NCBI RefSeq assembly: GCF_000165425.1
Contig: NW_001799648.1
Coordinates: forward strand, 248,001 to 312,000
DNA length: 64,000 nt
Source of the DNA: Paramecium tetraurelia
Lineage: Eukaryota; Ciliophora; Oligohymenophorea; Peniculida; Parameciidae
Direction of reading: 5' to 3'
Positions 22,466 through 34,999 of the stretch are shown here, one piece after another (positions within the stretch are counted from its first letter, which is position 1; each line of letters begins with the position of its first letter). Below the pieces are notes generated by a model. The model was given only the letters and a program-made list of their open reading frames with translations. It did no database searches and was not told the DNA's origin. A program made the position numbers and the translations under genes.

Positions 22466-24874
22466 TCATTTAATCACACAAGGTCGATATTGCAAATTGA
22501 GTTCCTTCAGCAATTCAATGGAGCAGTAACATATAGGTGTTTTTCCTTCATTATTCAATTTATCAATATCTGCTCCATTGGAAACAAATAGATTGATGAT
22601 CACAATGTTGCCTGATGCAAAAGCAGCAAAAGTGGGAGTCTCTCCATCTTTGCATGGCATATTGACATCAGCACCATTAATGAGTAGAAAATTGCAGAAT
22701 AGAACACTTTGTTATTTGGCAGCATAATACAAAGGACAGTACATGTCAACATCATAGCAATTCACATCACTTGCTTCAAATATGAATCCTGAATGATCCA
22801 TCCATAATGTGTTGTTGACTTTCAAAGCCAAAAACAATTTCCTTTATTTCAATTTCAATTATATCATAGTTTTTGGAATGACCACTTTTGAATAATCAAT
22901 CTGTGGCTTTTTTATTGTTTTCTTTCTATATTACTAATGTTGCAAAGCAACCTTTAGACTTTTATAGCATTCTTCAACATCAATTTATTTTCTTTTCTCA
23001 TTCAGTTTCTAGACCAGTCTATAGAACTTAGCTGGCTGAGGAGTTAGAAATTTCTTTTGGGAAACAGCTCTTTCAAATCTTTTCTTGGAGATATAGGCTT
23101 TGAATGCTTTCTTAATTTTATTAGCTGCAGCCAATTCAATTTCAGGAGTGATCCACTTGTTACCATAAGGTAATGTAGTATCACTTTCTTCAATAGTAAG
23201 TGATTGATGTGCATAGGGTCTTTGTCGAACAGGTCCTCCTGAATAAAATTAAGAGAAATTCTGTTTGTTCTTTTCATAATCCTTCTTTTTCAATTTGAGT
23301 ATGTAATCCTATACTTTAGTTGGATTAGATTGATTAGTGTGCAAATCAGGCTAAGATTTAATTATTACTTTAGAACTGGGATGTGTTTTTCTCATGACTA
23401 CTTTGAGTGTTAGACTTTCTGTTTTAGATGGGAAGATGGGTTTATTTGTATCACTGGTAGTAGCTAATTTCTTCTCTCTCTTTTCTCTTTTCTAAATATA
23501 TATATATGATACTTTTCTTTCTAGTATGGACATCATAATATCTTTGAATTTCCAAACCAGAGGATTTGCAATAGGATTGCCTCTTCTATATTCTTAATAG
23601 AAGATCTTATATTTATCAGTGTTTTCCTTCAAAGTGTCTTTTCTGTCCTCCTTCATTTCTCTGAGCATTTTCAGAAATTTGAACTATAATAGTAGTGATT
23701 CAGATGTACTTTTAATTTCTTAATATCCGCTTTATTGGTTTGCTGAATGTTAATTTCTGATTTCTCCTTCTCCTTTGCCTTTTGATTAACTTTTAAGTAG
23801 AGATGTCTACTCTAATTCATTTCCTTGGATATTCTATAGTATTGATTTAAGATGTTCTCAGCAATTGTCAATTCGATATCACTAATCACATCTGAGTCCA
23901 ATTAATTGATTACTGTTTATAGCAATCTGAAAATAGATAATCACATACTTTTTATTCGAACACTTATTCAAGAGATTGCTGGTGTTGACCAAATACAACA
24001 ACTCTTCTTCCGTCATGGCTTATTGAGTATCGTACTTAAGCAGGAGTTCTTCTCTTCTTTATTGATCCTATTTGTCTTTGTCATGAGTTATTATGTACTC
24101 GCCCATTCCAATAGTATTAAATGAATTGCTATTAACCAACATACCCAATCTATGCTTTGCTGAGTTCCTTTTTACTTTGAAATCGGTTTCTTTTTCATTA
24201 GACCATTAGATGTTTGTGGTCACTTTGGTTAGTTTCTTGACTTTGTGTAATAAATTGTTTAATTCATCAATAATGGATTGCATATCAGGTTTTTTATAGG
24301 CTATGTTGGTAACATTATCAGACGAATATATTTTCTTGGTATTTTCCTTGGAATTCAGAATTTCAATCAATGCAAATTTGAGTTTCTTCTTGAGACTTCT
24401 AAATTTAGTGTGTATTTCAACCCAATTGAATATGTTTAGATTATTTTCATTTTCATGAATCACTTTAGTTTTAGTGCGTTGAAGTTCTCTTTACTCCATT
24501 TTGATTTTCCATTATCTCAATTATTCAACCACTTAATTTTAGAGCTGTTTTATTATGAAATCCTCTCGCTCCTATTGAGAACCAAGACTTTAAACCTTAT
24601 AGAAGGATATGCCTAATTCCAAAGCTATGCGAACACATTCATTTCTATCGGACAACTCATTACAACGAGTTACCAGATAATGGACTCTCTCAACAAAAGT
24701 ATCCAGAAATGAAACCATTGGCATTCCATCACCAATTGTCGATTTGAGACTTTTTAATGTGGAATTGTGAGCAGTACTAATTTGACTCATGGAATGTCGT
24801 TTCTGGTTAAATAGTTTCAATTTTGCATCAAATTGTTGGACAGAAGTCAATCCCAAAAATATGTCATCTGTCAT
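22466..24874 (-). CDS. Ankyrin-repeat, coiled-coil protein with IQ-like motif (771 aa)
   Basis: Four introns (24 nt near 24574-24597, 22 near 23922-23943, 26 near 23672-23697, 21 near 23494-23514) give 772 codons. The first ~450 residues are helical and charged (start MTDDIFLGLTSVQQFDAKLK), followed by a basic region, an IQ-like helix (AANKIKKAFKAYISKKRFE) that could bind calmodulin, and at the C-terminus about three ankyrin repeats: CYDVDMYCPLYYAAKQQSVL, NGADVNMPCKDGETPTFAAF, NGADIDKLNNEGKTPICYCS. It is a scaffold type often found in ciliary and cortical proteins. The start is the first ATG after a divergent promoter of about 120 bp. Confidence 0.8.
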
Positions 24875-24996
24875 AATAATTAGCGTTAAAATATAATATT
24901 TATATAATGAAATCTGATTCCTAACATGATAATGGAACTTTATAATAATTGGGTCGTTTGAGAATACCAAAAGTACTCTTCTTACCAGGTGAACCA
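24875..24996. promoter_or_regulatory. Divergent promoter region (122 bp)
   Basis: The start codons of a minus-strand gene (24874) and a plus-strand gene (24997) face away from each other, so both promoters must share or overlap this space. It is AT-rich; no conserved element is recognised. Confidence 0.45.
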
Positions 24997-25634
24997 ATGG
25001 CCAAGAAGAGAGTCTCCTCCCTTCCATCCAGTCCTGTGAAGGGTATTCCAAATTAAGCAGATGTCCAAGAGAAACTGAGAATACTTGAGGCGGAAAGGGA
25101 GGCAAAACAGAAGTTGCAAGAACAAGAAATGCTTGAAAGGGGCAAACGATGTTCATTCAATAGATAAGCTCACATCATAAACAAGTTGCATAATGTCGAA
25201 TAGTAGTTAGACAGGTGGAAGAAGACCAGACATAACATTGAATTGTAAGTCATTGTAGTTACAAAAAGCGTCAACAAAACCAAGATGAGTTAGATGTTTG
25301 AATCTCATTAAAAGACTGGACTCGAATTTCACCGTCCAATTTAGTAAAGAAATAAGAGTTATTCCGAATTTGAGCATAGAAGCAGTGGAGCCTAATTTAA
25401 TCCTGAGCTTTTTTAAAGAAAGAAGGACAGAGAGAGAGAACGATCTTAATTGGTAAATTAGACAAGATATCGAAATAATGTAAGTTAGGTATTGATAATC
25501 TAATATCTCAGATCGATAGGAATGTAAGAGTTATGCAGAAAAAGTATAGAACTGAAAAAAAGTGTTTTGCACTCAGAAAGCCCTTTTATAATATTAATGA
25601 TATTAAAAATTATTCTCACTTCTTATTATTTTGA
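24997..25634 (+). CDS. Small basic hypothetical protein (201 aa)
   Basis: Starts MAKKRVSSLPSSPVKGIPNQ, followed by a charged helix (VQEKLRILEAEREAKQKLQE) and a basic Arg/Lys/Ser-rich body (HRPIQQRNKSYSEFEHRSSG, RKKDREREERS-type). A 32-nt GT...CAG intron near 25477-25508 leads to MQKKYRTEKKCFALRKPFYN and a TGA at 25632. The SSPVK motif could be a proline-directed kinase site. No domain is recognised; a microtubule- or basal-body-associated protein is possible from composition only. Confidence 0.6.
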
Positions 25635-26099
25635 TATTTTTAACTATTCCATATTAATAACAAATAGCTCTTGTTTTGTAAAATATGAGATCATTAAATT
25701 GTACTTATAATTTATTAATTTTATCCATATTCATTATGATATCTATAATTTATAGAATATATAGTTATGTAATCATCTAAATGTTATTTATTTAATCATT
25801 TGATAATACTAGTTATATTATAAAATAATTAGAAGAAATGATAAAATTATTTCATAAAGAATTCACTTAAATATTGAGATATCTAAGAATGATTAATCAA
25901 GCTAAACATTGCTGATATAGATAAGAGTAAAACAAAGATTTTATGATAACACAAAGTAGGGCATTATGTTTTATATTGGATCATAAGTCAAAAATACAAA
26001 TTATTGGCTTATTAAAACATTAGAATAGCTGATCTGAATCTTTGAAAAGAGAATTAATTAATGTAAATTTCTAGATCCTTATTTTTACTTTTATGTAGT
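25635..26099. other. Intergenic, no gene seen
   Basis: Very AT-rich with runs of ATTA and frequent TGA. Nothing coding is visible. Confidence 0.45.
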
Positions 26100-26645
26100 A
26101 GATATAATTAAATTATACAGTTTATATTTATTATTGTTCTCGTTGTTTAGTAGGATAGGAATTTATTTTGGTTTAGGATTGATATTGAATAATCAATCTT
26201 GGGTAAATAATAATATGCTGTTGATTTGGCGATTAGATTAGAGTTTGAAGATATTTATATTGAGTAAGGGAGAGAATGTAGAGAATTGTATTTACTTATC
26301 AAAGGCAAGGGATGCATTTTGAAGAAAGTTCAAAGAGATATTTTAGAAGCTTAAAATCATGGACAAGTTAATTACACAGTTGATTACTAGATTTCCCAAT
26401 GAAGGTAGTGAATATGCCTGTAGCTAGCACTCCTATATTTGAATATCATCCTTTCATGAATATATATATATAAAATTTATTAATTCGATGGAATAGTATT
26501 TGACATTCTGGATAGGTTATGTGATCATTTATCAGAATCATTTAGATTTGAATTCTAACTGAAGTTGACGACTACTGTGGATATTTTCAGAAATGAAACG
26601 TTTAATAATGAGTAGAGAACCAAAGTCTTACGTTTAATATGAAAA
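26100..26645 (+). pseudogene. Coding-like remnants, perhaps of a cyclic-nucleotide-binding protein
   Basis: Two protein-like blocks occur in different frames. The first (about 26169-26402) contains AVDLAIRLEFEDIYIEQGRE, then CRELYLLIKGKG, which recalls the E-x2-I-x2-Q-G-x4-x-L-Y-x-x-x-x-G core of cyclic-nucleotide-binding domains. The second (about 26497-26641) reads FDILDRLCDHLSESFRFEFQ, TTTVDIFRNETFNNEQRT. No splice pattern I tried joins them or supplies a start. This is either a decayed gene or a gene whose introns I failed to place. Confidence 0.3.
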
Positions 26646-26651
26646 TTTAAA

Positions 26652-27281
26652 ATGAATAATTTTTTATTTTTAATGGCATATCAGCTTGATTTGTCCCAAT
26701 CAAAATTTATTGTAGATGACACTCCTCAATTGAAGAGGGAACCTCCAGCGATATTCGCTAAGAAGGAGTCAACAGATTACTTTGATGTAAATTCTACGAT
26801 TTGTGAATGCAATGAGGAAATAGAACCTTATGCGTTTTAATTGAGATTCAAAGTTGAATTGAAGCAGGATCCAATTGTATAGACACAAGAAGAGAAGGAA
26901 CTTTGTAATATGGGTTCGAGCTTCGGAGTCAATGATGGTGATAAAAACAATAATTTCGATAATCCTATTGATCACGTCAATCAAAATACTCAAGGTCCTA
27001 AAGACAATAATCAAATTCTTGGAGAAAGTAAATAAAGTTTTAATCATATTCAAAAACGGAATGTGCTTGTATAAACTAACAAATTAATGCTCAAAAACCA
27101 ACAATAGTTATTTAAATATAACTAAAAATACGTCAATCATGCAGTTTATTAAGAAACTCTACTCAGTTTGAAGTAGAAATAAAGTCTGCAAAAATTCGTA
27201 AGTAAAAAGAATAACAAAAATCGATTATTGAATTTACTCATACCATTGATTTTATTTATAATACTAATTATGTGTTTATGA
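26652..27281 (+). CDS. Possible tail-anchored membrane protein (209 aa)
   Basis: A single open frame of 210 codons. The N-terminal part is acidic to neutral (VDDTPQLKREPPAIFAKKES), the middle is Asn/Asp-rich (NDGDKNNNFDNPIDHVNQNT) and then Lys/Gln-rich, and the last 21 residues are one hydrophobic segment (NRLLNLLIPLILFIILIMCL) right before TGA at 27279, which is the layout of a tail-anchored protein. An alternative ATG at 26684 is equally possible. No SNARE layers or MSP domain were convincing. The relation to the remnants just upstream is unclear. Confidence 0.5.
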
Positions 27282-27297
27282 TTAATATATAATTAGA

Positions 27298-27755
27298 TCA
27301 GAATCTTAATACTCTGTCTTGGACATACAACATTTCGTATCTGGTGTTGTAATCCATGTCACCTGAAGGTTTGCATGCCAAATCCCAATAAGAAGTATTA
27401 AACACCTATTGATTATCGATTGATTGATACTTAGCAAGGATCTCCCAATAAGAAAGTATTCCAAATTAAAATGTAAGCAAACAAAACCCAGCCACTTCTG
27501 TACATAAGATTCATGGCCATCACATGCATCTTATAAGTATAACTGTGATCCTCTTCCATTCCGATGCTATCTCCTGCTTATCTTAACACCAATGTCTTGA
27601 ACAGCCCTCTTTCATAATTGTGATTCAATATCTTACTATCTACCAATTCCATGATAATATCCTGTCTAGTAAGTTGCTAACAATTTTGGATCATATCTAT
27701 TGATGTACTAATAGTAAGCATGCTTTGAACATGTCTTATAAAATCTCTTCTCCAT
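27298..27755 (-). CDS. Small membrane protein, 5' end ambiguous (about 133-138 aa)
   Basis: The clear part reads QDIIMELVDSKILNHNYERG, then MAMNLMYRSGWVLFAYILIW, and after a 25-nt intron (complement 27406-27430) VFNTSYWDLACKPSGDMDYN and a charged end at TGA 27298. It has one or two membrane segments and looks like a mitochondrial inner-membrane or small organelle protein. Two starts fit: ATG at 27755 (MEKRFYKTCSKHAYY) with a 16-nt intron GTTAGCAACTTACTAG, or an intronless start at ATG 27721 (MLTISTSIDMIQNCQQLTRQ). Both give whole codon counts. Confidence 0.6.
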
Positions 27756-27815
27756 TTTTATTAATATATATGAAATCCCCCCTTTCAATAATTATTTATG
27801 TACTCAACACAATAG

Positions 27816-30800
27816 ATGTCTAAATTTCCCAGTACCTACTCTAATCATTACAATGCCAGTACAAGACGATATGTCTCCAGTGCCAAGACTTCCCCAATGA
27901 CTGGACCTCTCCAAAAATTAATTGAAACCGACAATGACACTTATTCAAAGAGAGACAAGAATCCACAAGTACTTATATCTTTGAATTCTTTAGCATCTTC
28001 TCTAGGAAATGCTCAACACCAATAACACAAACAAAATCTAGAAATTGATATCTTCAATTAGCCAACATGATTTCAACATAGATAATCTGTCCCAACAAGA
28101 ACTACTTAACCTAATCCTGAAAGTATATCAACTCAATCTCTATGATGAAATCAATTTCATTAACCTCCTTTATGAAGCATATACAGATAAACAACACAAA
28201 GATGTTCTGAAATATCTAATATTGCACTGCCACGAATAACTTATTGGGAAATCAGGAAATGCAACAAGACTCTTAGAGATATTCTAAGAGATGCTATCCT
28301 TAAATCCCGATTTTACTTCATTTTAATTGGAGTACCAATTAGATTCAATTCCAGTTTCATTCAATCGTATTCAATTACGTTGTATGCTCCTCCTTAATCA
28401 ATATGATGTCTTGCGTTCTTTAAAAGGAGCGGTAGTCTTATTCGAGCAATTGGAAGGCTTTATATTCCAATAATTTAAGTCAAATGCCATACCAACTCAA
28501 AATGATATCAGTACACTTGTCATCGCATATATATTATTGAGTGAACAATTAGAGTTGTCCTCTCGCCTTGGTATGAGTAAACAAGCATTAGAGATTATGG
28601 GAAAACAATCCGATTCATCAATTACTGATCTCAAAAGAAAATTTATATATAATGCATCAAAATTGTCCTAAAAATACCTAGGCCAAATGATTTTTGATTA
28701 GATCAATGGATTACATAGAAAGATGAGTCCTGATCTGAATCGATCCTAATCAGTTTCTTAGGATACAGTTCTGCATTAGTTTCTTATAGATTCTCTTGAT
28801 ATGCTCTACCTCAAAAATTATAAGGACATGTTTGATATTGATCGTGTAAGTACTAATCTAATATCTTCCCCCTACATTTTTACACTGATGGAAAAGTAAG
28901 ACAGTATTTAGTTATAATTTTAGAATCTTACCAGAGAGCAAGAAGAAAGATAAAGGGTTATCAATACTAAGTGACGATTAAATGAGACCAAGTTCAGGCA
29001 AACAGTTTTAAATTAAGCAAATTAAAAATGATCTTAATAGTCCTAATCAAACCAGATTCAAATAATAAAATTTCAATGTACTTTCCAATAACAATTCCTA
29101 AACCCAAATACCTGCAAGCTCAGCCAGTAAACCTACTACTAATAGGCCTCCTTTGAATCAATAATTATCGTCTGGATCATTGCATTCGTCTGGTAAGGTT
29201 AATCAATTTGATTCCCAAGAGTTTGAGATCATCTAAAACAAATTAGTAGTACAATAAAGAGAATTGGATGAATTAAAATAATTATACACTAAATCATCAG
29301 CCAGTAAAAAGTAGGAGCCTGAAAATAATCAATTAGCTGAACAATTAAAGAAAAAAATAGATTTATTAGAGAATAATCTATTTTAAATCAAAAATGAAAA
29401 TACAACCAATAAAAAAGAAAAAGAATAAAAACAAACTGAAGTCATTGAATTAAAGACTTAGTTACAAGATTTGATTACTAAACAAACCTAATTAGAGAAA
29501 CTATTACAATCGTAATCTCAACAATAATAAATGATTATATATCAATAAAACCTATTGTAGTAATAGGCTGCTTAAACAACACAGACCTTAATTCAATAAT
29601 AATCTAAGTCCACCATTTAAACACCCACTATGAATATTCAAATACCACCAAAGGAGAATTAAAAAGATTAACGAATCCTTAATCAAACACCTGATGACGA
29701 TTTCATTTAGATGGATGAGACGACACCCTACATATATAAGTAGAATCAAAGTTACATCATACAATTACTTGAGTTACTGGATGTAAATGTGACCTTTTCT
29801 AAAATGTATACTAAGTATTAATCAACATCTCAAGATGAAAACAATCAATGGAATAGCGAAATTTAGAATGTTGCCAATTATAGAGTCGAAGCCTCTGTAA
29901 TTGAAACCAAAGATGAAGGTAAATCTATTCTACTTCGAGCATTCGACGATAAGAATGCTATGATGTGTTAAGAATACATAAATTTGGAACTCCTGAAAGG
30001 CTTAATTACATATGTAGATTTCTAAGAAATGCTACCAACCAATCAACCTAGTGTTAACACTACTCATCAATTCTTTAAATTCTTGGTGCTACCATATACA
30101 GCTGTTGTTCCAGATGAAATAACACAAGAGATGAAATTACAATTCTGGCCAAAACCATATGGATTGTTAAATGGATTGACATTGAGAGTAGATTTCATGG
30201 ACAGAAATTGTCTGATTTACATACATCACATTGAAACTGATTAATTCAGAATTTCAATTTGTGATCCTAATAGTAAGGATACCTTGAGATTAGACTTAGA
30301 AATGGATTATTCAACCATAGATGCTTTCTTTAAAGATGCAAAATCTATCAAAGATCAATATGCATTCTTTAGTAAGACTACTATGTTAAAAATGACTGAA
30401 AAGACTCCTAAATTTGGGGATGATGATGTAGCTGAAGCATTGCAGGAGAGACATTTTGATAAAAGCAAAATTAAATAATTGTAGCAATCATTATCACTAA
30501 ATCAAACATATATGACTGAGAACATGAATTTCAAGAGTCCTTTTGAATTTCTTAAGTATTTAAAGGCCATAGTTACGTTTTTTGAGTAATTCCTGAAATA
30601 ATTAGGGATTTCATTTTCTAATTCTTTATTTGGATAGAAATATTTCAGATGTAAAAGTTGGAATACTGGAACCAAAAATCAACTCTAAATCGTAGTGGAT
30701 AATTAAGATCAATAGGTTGTTTAAGTGAGTCTATAAAATTGTTTTGAGACATTTGGACCAAATAAAACTAAAATAAGAGCACAAGGGTAAACTACTCTCC

Positions 30801-31437
30801 CATATTCATCAATACAAAGAGAATTCTCAGTTAAGTATGACAAATTAGCAGCAGAAGAGAAGACAGCCATATTTTAACAACTCTTATATTCATTCAATCT
30901 CAATGTTTTTGAGAAAGTCTGTGAACAAAGTCCAGAACAATTTGATAAAAACCCCATCATTCAAAATTCATATGATTGCGGTTCTTATAAAAGGTATTCA
31001 TATATCTAAACTAATTAGAATGATATTGTATGATAATTCCAAAATATCTGTGGTTACTATTTAAGTGATAGGAGCTAATAGAAGGATGTGCGGAGTTAAG
31101 TTCTCAGTTTTCAATGTGGAGACATCCCAAGAAATAGGTGTTTATCTGCCAACATCATAAGGGGAATGGGACTTGAGATCCTTGGATAAATAAAAGATTA
31201 AATCATCTGTAGAGAATGTCCCATTTGCAGAGTTTTTCCTTACCCAAATTCTCAAATGTCCAATTACAACTTAAGTAACACTTCTTATAATACTAGATTT
31301 TGTTTAAGAAAATATTGAAGGCTGATAGTAAAGGTAATCAGATTAATAGTAGTGAGATCAACAATCGAAAAGCCTTCATAGAGAGAGTGGATAATCTAAT
31401 TACATGGTAAGAAGTATTGGCTGTTGCTTAAAACTGA
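27816..31437 (+). CDS. Large hypothetical protein with helical, coiled-coil and beta-rich parts (1173 aa)
   Basis: Four introns (27969-27993, 28896-28923, 30994-31018, 31275-31296) give 1174 codons. Residues ~60-330 are alpha-helical with alternating polar and hydrophobic residues (EINFINLLYEAYTDKQHKDV), residues ~360-600 are Asn/Gln/Ser-rich and coiled coil, and the C-terminal ~570 residues look beta-rich and ordered (GLLNGLTLRVDFMDRNCLIY, FKFLVLPYTAVVPDEITQEM, TTQILFKKILKADSKG), as in C2- or appendage-like domains. No known family was identified, though the mixture of helical solenoid, unstructured linker and beta-appendage resembles vesicle-coat adaptors. That resemblance is inference. Confidence 0.75.
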
Positions 31438-31741
31438 TTTTGTTACAATACTTCTGAGTTATTATATATAATTGTATTTTTGATAGAAATTTATGAGATA
31501 ATAAATTAACCAAATCTTGAAATACAGTTTATTATATTCTTTCAATAAGATAATTTATTAATTTTATCTTTCCATTAAAGTAGAATGATAGATGAAATTT
31601 GGTGCAGCATATCTTTCATCGTTTCAATGTAATTGTATTTTGATGATAGTTGATAAGATCAAATGAATAATAATATTAAATGCTTAACAAGAATTAGATA
31701 ATACAAATAAATGTGAATATTTAATTAATATACAAATCTGA
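31438..31741. other. Intergenic, 304 bp
   Basis: AT-rich spacer between two plus-strand genes, with no coding signal; it should hold the downstream promoter. Confidence 0.5.
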
Positions 31742-33665
31742 ATGCTATTTATTTTATTGGTTGGACTAAGTTGTATAGTAGCAAGAGATGCTGATTTGAT
31801 CGAAACGGAGATAGCTTAATTAGAGCATTTAATTTAACTGCAGACTGAGAAATTGCATTACTTAAAGGAATTAAGGGAGATTTCAATAAACAATTAACAA
31901 AATATTCCTGTATTAATGATTAATATTGGAGTAGTAAATCGATTAACAAGTACTCTAAGAAGTTGTATAAAAGAAGCCTTACAAGACTTAGAGTAACGAT
32001 AAACAGAATTTAAATAAGGAGAGATCATTCACAAATAGAATGCTTAAGAAATATTAATTTAATATTACAAATTCCATTTTGGACGCATCCTTGATTCAAA
32101 CGTAATGGCATATCTATATTTATAGTTTCTAATACAAATCTACAACAACTGACAATTCCTTCACCCAAATGCTGTATGTTGTTACAAACACAAAGGAAAT
32201 TGAGATTTATGATCTATCCAATTCAATGATTGTCAATGCCTAATTGGGTATTATATACTACCATATTAGATTTCTAACCTCAATACGTGTCGATTAGTAA
32301 TCGTGCAGATGATCCTATTTTGGCGTTGGCAAGTAATCATTGAGCATATACATTTTTAGATAAAGATGGCTAATTCGCCTTGTATAAAATCGAGAATTCC
32401 AGAATGGCTATAGAATCACAGGATTCCTAAAAACCCAAAACTAAATTAGTTATTTAATTGAATAAGGAATTTGAAATGAATATTGAGAACTAACAAATCA
32501 CATCCATGATATACGCTATGGTTAAAGGCACAAAATACATTCTATTTGGTTCTAGCAGTGGAAGTGTTTAGTATTGAAATGATATTATATTAGTGCTTAC
32601 ACTCGTAATGGTACATTAGTAGGAGAGAGGAATTTCAATAGTCCCATCATACAAGTGATCAAATCATATCCGAACATGTTATATTTAACATCTACTGGAT
32701 TTGGATACATCAATCCTGTCAACTTGGAGATAGTGCAACCAATTTGCGACAATGTACATATAGATATTATAATGAAAGTTGCCGTTTTAAATTGTTCATT
32801 TGACACTGGATATTCAATAAACCAATATTGTTTATGCTCTATCTGATTTAGGTGAGGTATATGTGTTTGAAATCAAACAAAACGAGTAATGCAAAATGAA
32901 GTTGAAATTAGTGAACAATCAATAATCTTAGGTGATATTGAACAATGCCAAATTATATAGTTTAAGACACTATCTTATAGTTTATGATTAGGACACAAGA
33001 GAATCATTGTTATATAATACCACTGATGTGTTGACAGAAGTGGATTATGACTAGCCTTTTAATCTTGAACTCTTCAAATAGATCAAAGGTCAATAAGTTG
33101 TATTACAATCTATCAAAGGAAATGGTGCATCTCATTATTTGTTGACCAGGGAAGTATAGGATGATCATGAATTGATCAGTTATTATGAGATAACTATGCC
33201 TTAGAAGAAGGATACAGACATCTTCTCCAATTTCAGATTCCCCATCATCATCATTGCAATTGTTATTGTGCTCTTGTATCAATTCTGGTTCAAAGGCAAG
33301 AAGAAGGATAAGAAAGACAAGGGATCCAAGAAGAAAATAAGAGGTGAAGACGAGGAGATTGAACAAATCCTTAATTAGGCTAAGAAACCTTTGACTGGTC
33401 CTGCTGGAGGGGCTTCCGCAATTAATAATAGATCTCCAACCAGATCAGAAGTGCAGAATGGATAGAAACAAGTCAGATTCGATGAAAATCTGAAGAGAGC
33501 TGACAAATTCAAGGAACAACTTGAAAATTTAGATTAAAAAACCAAATTACTTAATGAGAGAGTGGGAGTCACAAATAATATTGAGGCCTAGAGACAAAGT
33601 AATTATTTCTATTATAGTTAGAGTTGGCATAACAAGCATTACTGTAGAAAAATAAATATGTATGA
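31742..33665 (+). CDS. Type I membrane protein with lumenal beta-rich domain (592 aa)
   Basis: Six introns (25, 22, 27, 23, 25 and 23 nt; the last at 33599-33621) give 593 codons. Signal peptide MLFILLVGLSCIVARDADLI, a coiled coil (IAQLEHLIQLQTEKLHYLKE), then a beta-rich lumenal region with repeated strands (TQMLYVVTNTKEIEIYDLSN, NIVYALSDLGEVYVFEIKQN) of the PQQ/WD propeller look. One membrane helix (FPIIIIAIVIVLLYQFWF) is followed by a Lys-rich juxtamembrane stretch and a charged coiled-coil tail (RADKFKEQLENLDQKTKLLN). Topology resembles ER membrane sensors or EMC1-type proteins, but no kinase or defining motif is present, so I leave it unnamed. Confidence 0.72.
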
Positions 33666-33687
33666 TAAATCATAAAAATAAGATCAA

Positions 33688-34274
33688 TCATTCTTACTGT
33701 TTCTCAACAGGTATTATTGTATTGTATAATGTATCATAATATTACTGAAGTTGTTTCATGAATCCTGTGTTCGGTTAAGCTATTGGTCTTTTAGTTTTTA
33801 CTAATTCCAAAGCATCATTAACAGTCATTTTGTGATTCTTGATTAAGTAGGCAATAATGAACGTAGTTGATCTCGATTTTCCAGCAAAACTGAATATTTA
33901 TCAGAAATACCAATGAACAAGGATGTTTTATTGAGTGTTTACAGCATTTTCAATAAATGCATTAGACTCATCAAATTTTGATTTTATGTCCTGATCTACG
34001 CTATCGTTGATGTTGATGATCAGAGATGCGAAATCTTTAGAAAATGGCGCCTATGGCATCTCACAAGCAGACAGAATAAATTTAATGTTTGCTATGAATA
34101 TTATCTTGCAGATTTACATTCCAAAAGCTTCTTTTTATTTAATGCACATCCCAAACAGCCCAAGTAGAGATTGGGAATGATCTCAATAGGAATACTATCC
34201 TCCTTCAATTGTCTCATTATTAAAAAGATCTTTATCTTGTCCATCAAATTCTAAACTGAAATATTATGAGACAT
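33688..34274 (-). CDS. Dual-specificity protein phosphatase (179 aa)
   Basis: Two introns (complement 34092-34117 and 33890-33910) give 180 codons. The second intron splits the signature cysteine codon: CAT TG|T makes [11 protein letters not shown], the HC-x5-R-S/T active-site loop in which Cys forms the phospho-intermediate and Arg binds phosphate. The general-acid loop is probably the INDSVDQDI segment (canonical D in a small loop). An [14 protein letters not shown] stretch near residue 35 and the tail [17 protein letters not shown] are typical for atypical DUSPs. Target unknown. Confidence 0.9.
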
Positions 34275-34344
34275 CTCATTTTCTTTTTTCTCTTATGTTT
34301 CCTCTGCTTATTACATAATTTATATATATAAATATTAATAATTA

Positions 34345-34988
34345 ATGGAAAACTTGGATCAGTATACAAACGCAGATGATCGCAATCTCCAACTCTCCTA
34401 ATTAGTTTTGTAATAGAAAAGGGAAAAAATTGTGTTATAGAAGAAGATCCACGCTCTGGAAAAATAAAATAAGTATTTATCCATTTGATTAGAAACTTGT
34501 CTCAACAAATGGAATCCTAAAAAAAAGAAAAAAAAGATCAAGAAAGTAAAATTAAGTAACTTCAAGAATACAAAGCTAAACAAGACTCTGTGACTGCCAA
34601 ATTAAATGGATTAATGTAACTCATCAATTATAATGAAGAAAAAAGTTGCTTCAAAGAGATGATGAGTCCCAACTACATGATCATTCATTAAGTGCTCCTA
34701 AAACTGATGCAAAATCTTAAAAACAAGACAATTACGAAAGGAAAAAAAAAGATAAAGAGTAATCTTATCAATAAATTCTCTAGATATCTAGAAGAACAAT
34801 AAAAATTGGATCTTAATGAACAAATTATTGCTCAATATAAAAAACAATAGCTTAAAGATCATTCAATTTCTAGCAAACTCCCACCAATTGAAGATACAAA
34901 GAATAAACCAATTATAGTCTAAGTTCCAAAAAGCTAATTAAAGAAAATTAACCCTTAATATTTAATTGAACAATTGCAGAAGGAATGA
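34345..34988 (+). CDS. Basic coiled-coil hypothetical protein (191 aa)
   Basis: Three introns (34473-34492, 34616-34638, 34759-34783) give 192 codons. Coiled coil runs through much of the protein (LQQKREKIVLQKKIHALEKQ, QKKEKKDQESKIKQLQEYKA), followed by an Asp/Ser/His-rich segment (RDDESQLHDHSLSAPKTDAK) and a final helix (YLEEQQKLDLNEQ) with basic tail. Reading without splicing also stays open for long runs, but the spliced frame is more protein-like. No known family. It ends 11 nt from the convergent DPH5 gene. Confidence 0.65.
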
Positions 34989-34999
34989 TATTATACAAA

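Noticed and set aside
28861..28980. A long intron or end of gene in the 1173-residue protein
   Set aside because: A 28-nt intron at 28896-28923 joins both parts in frame with a whole codon count for the gene.
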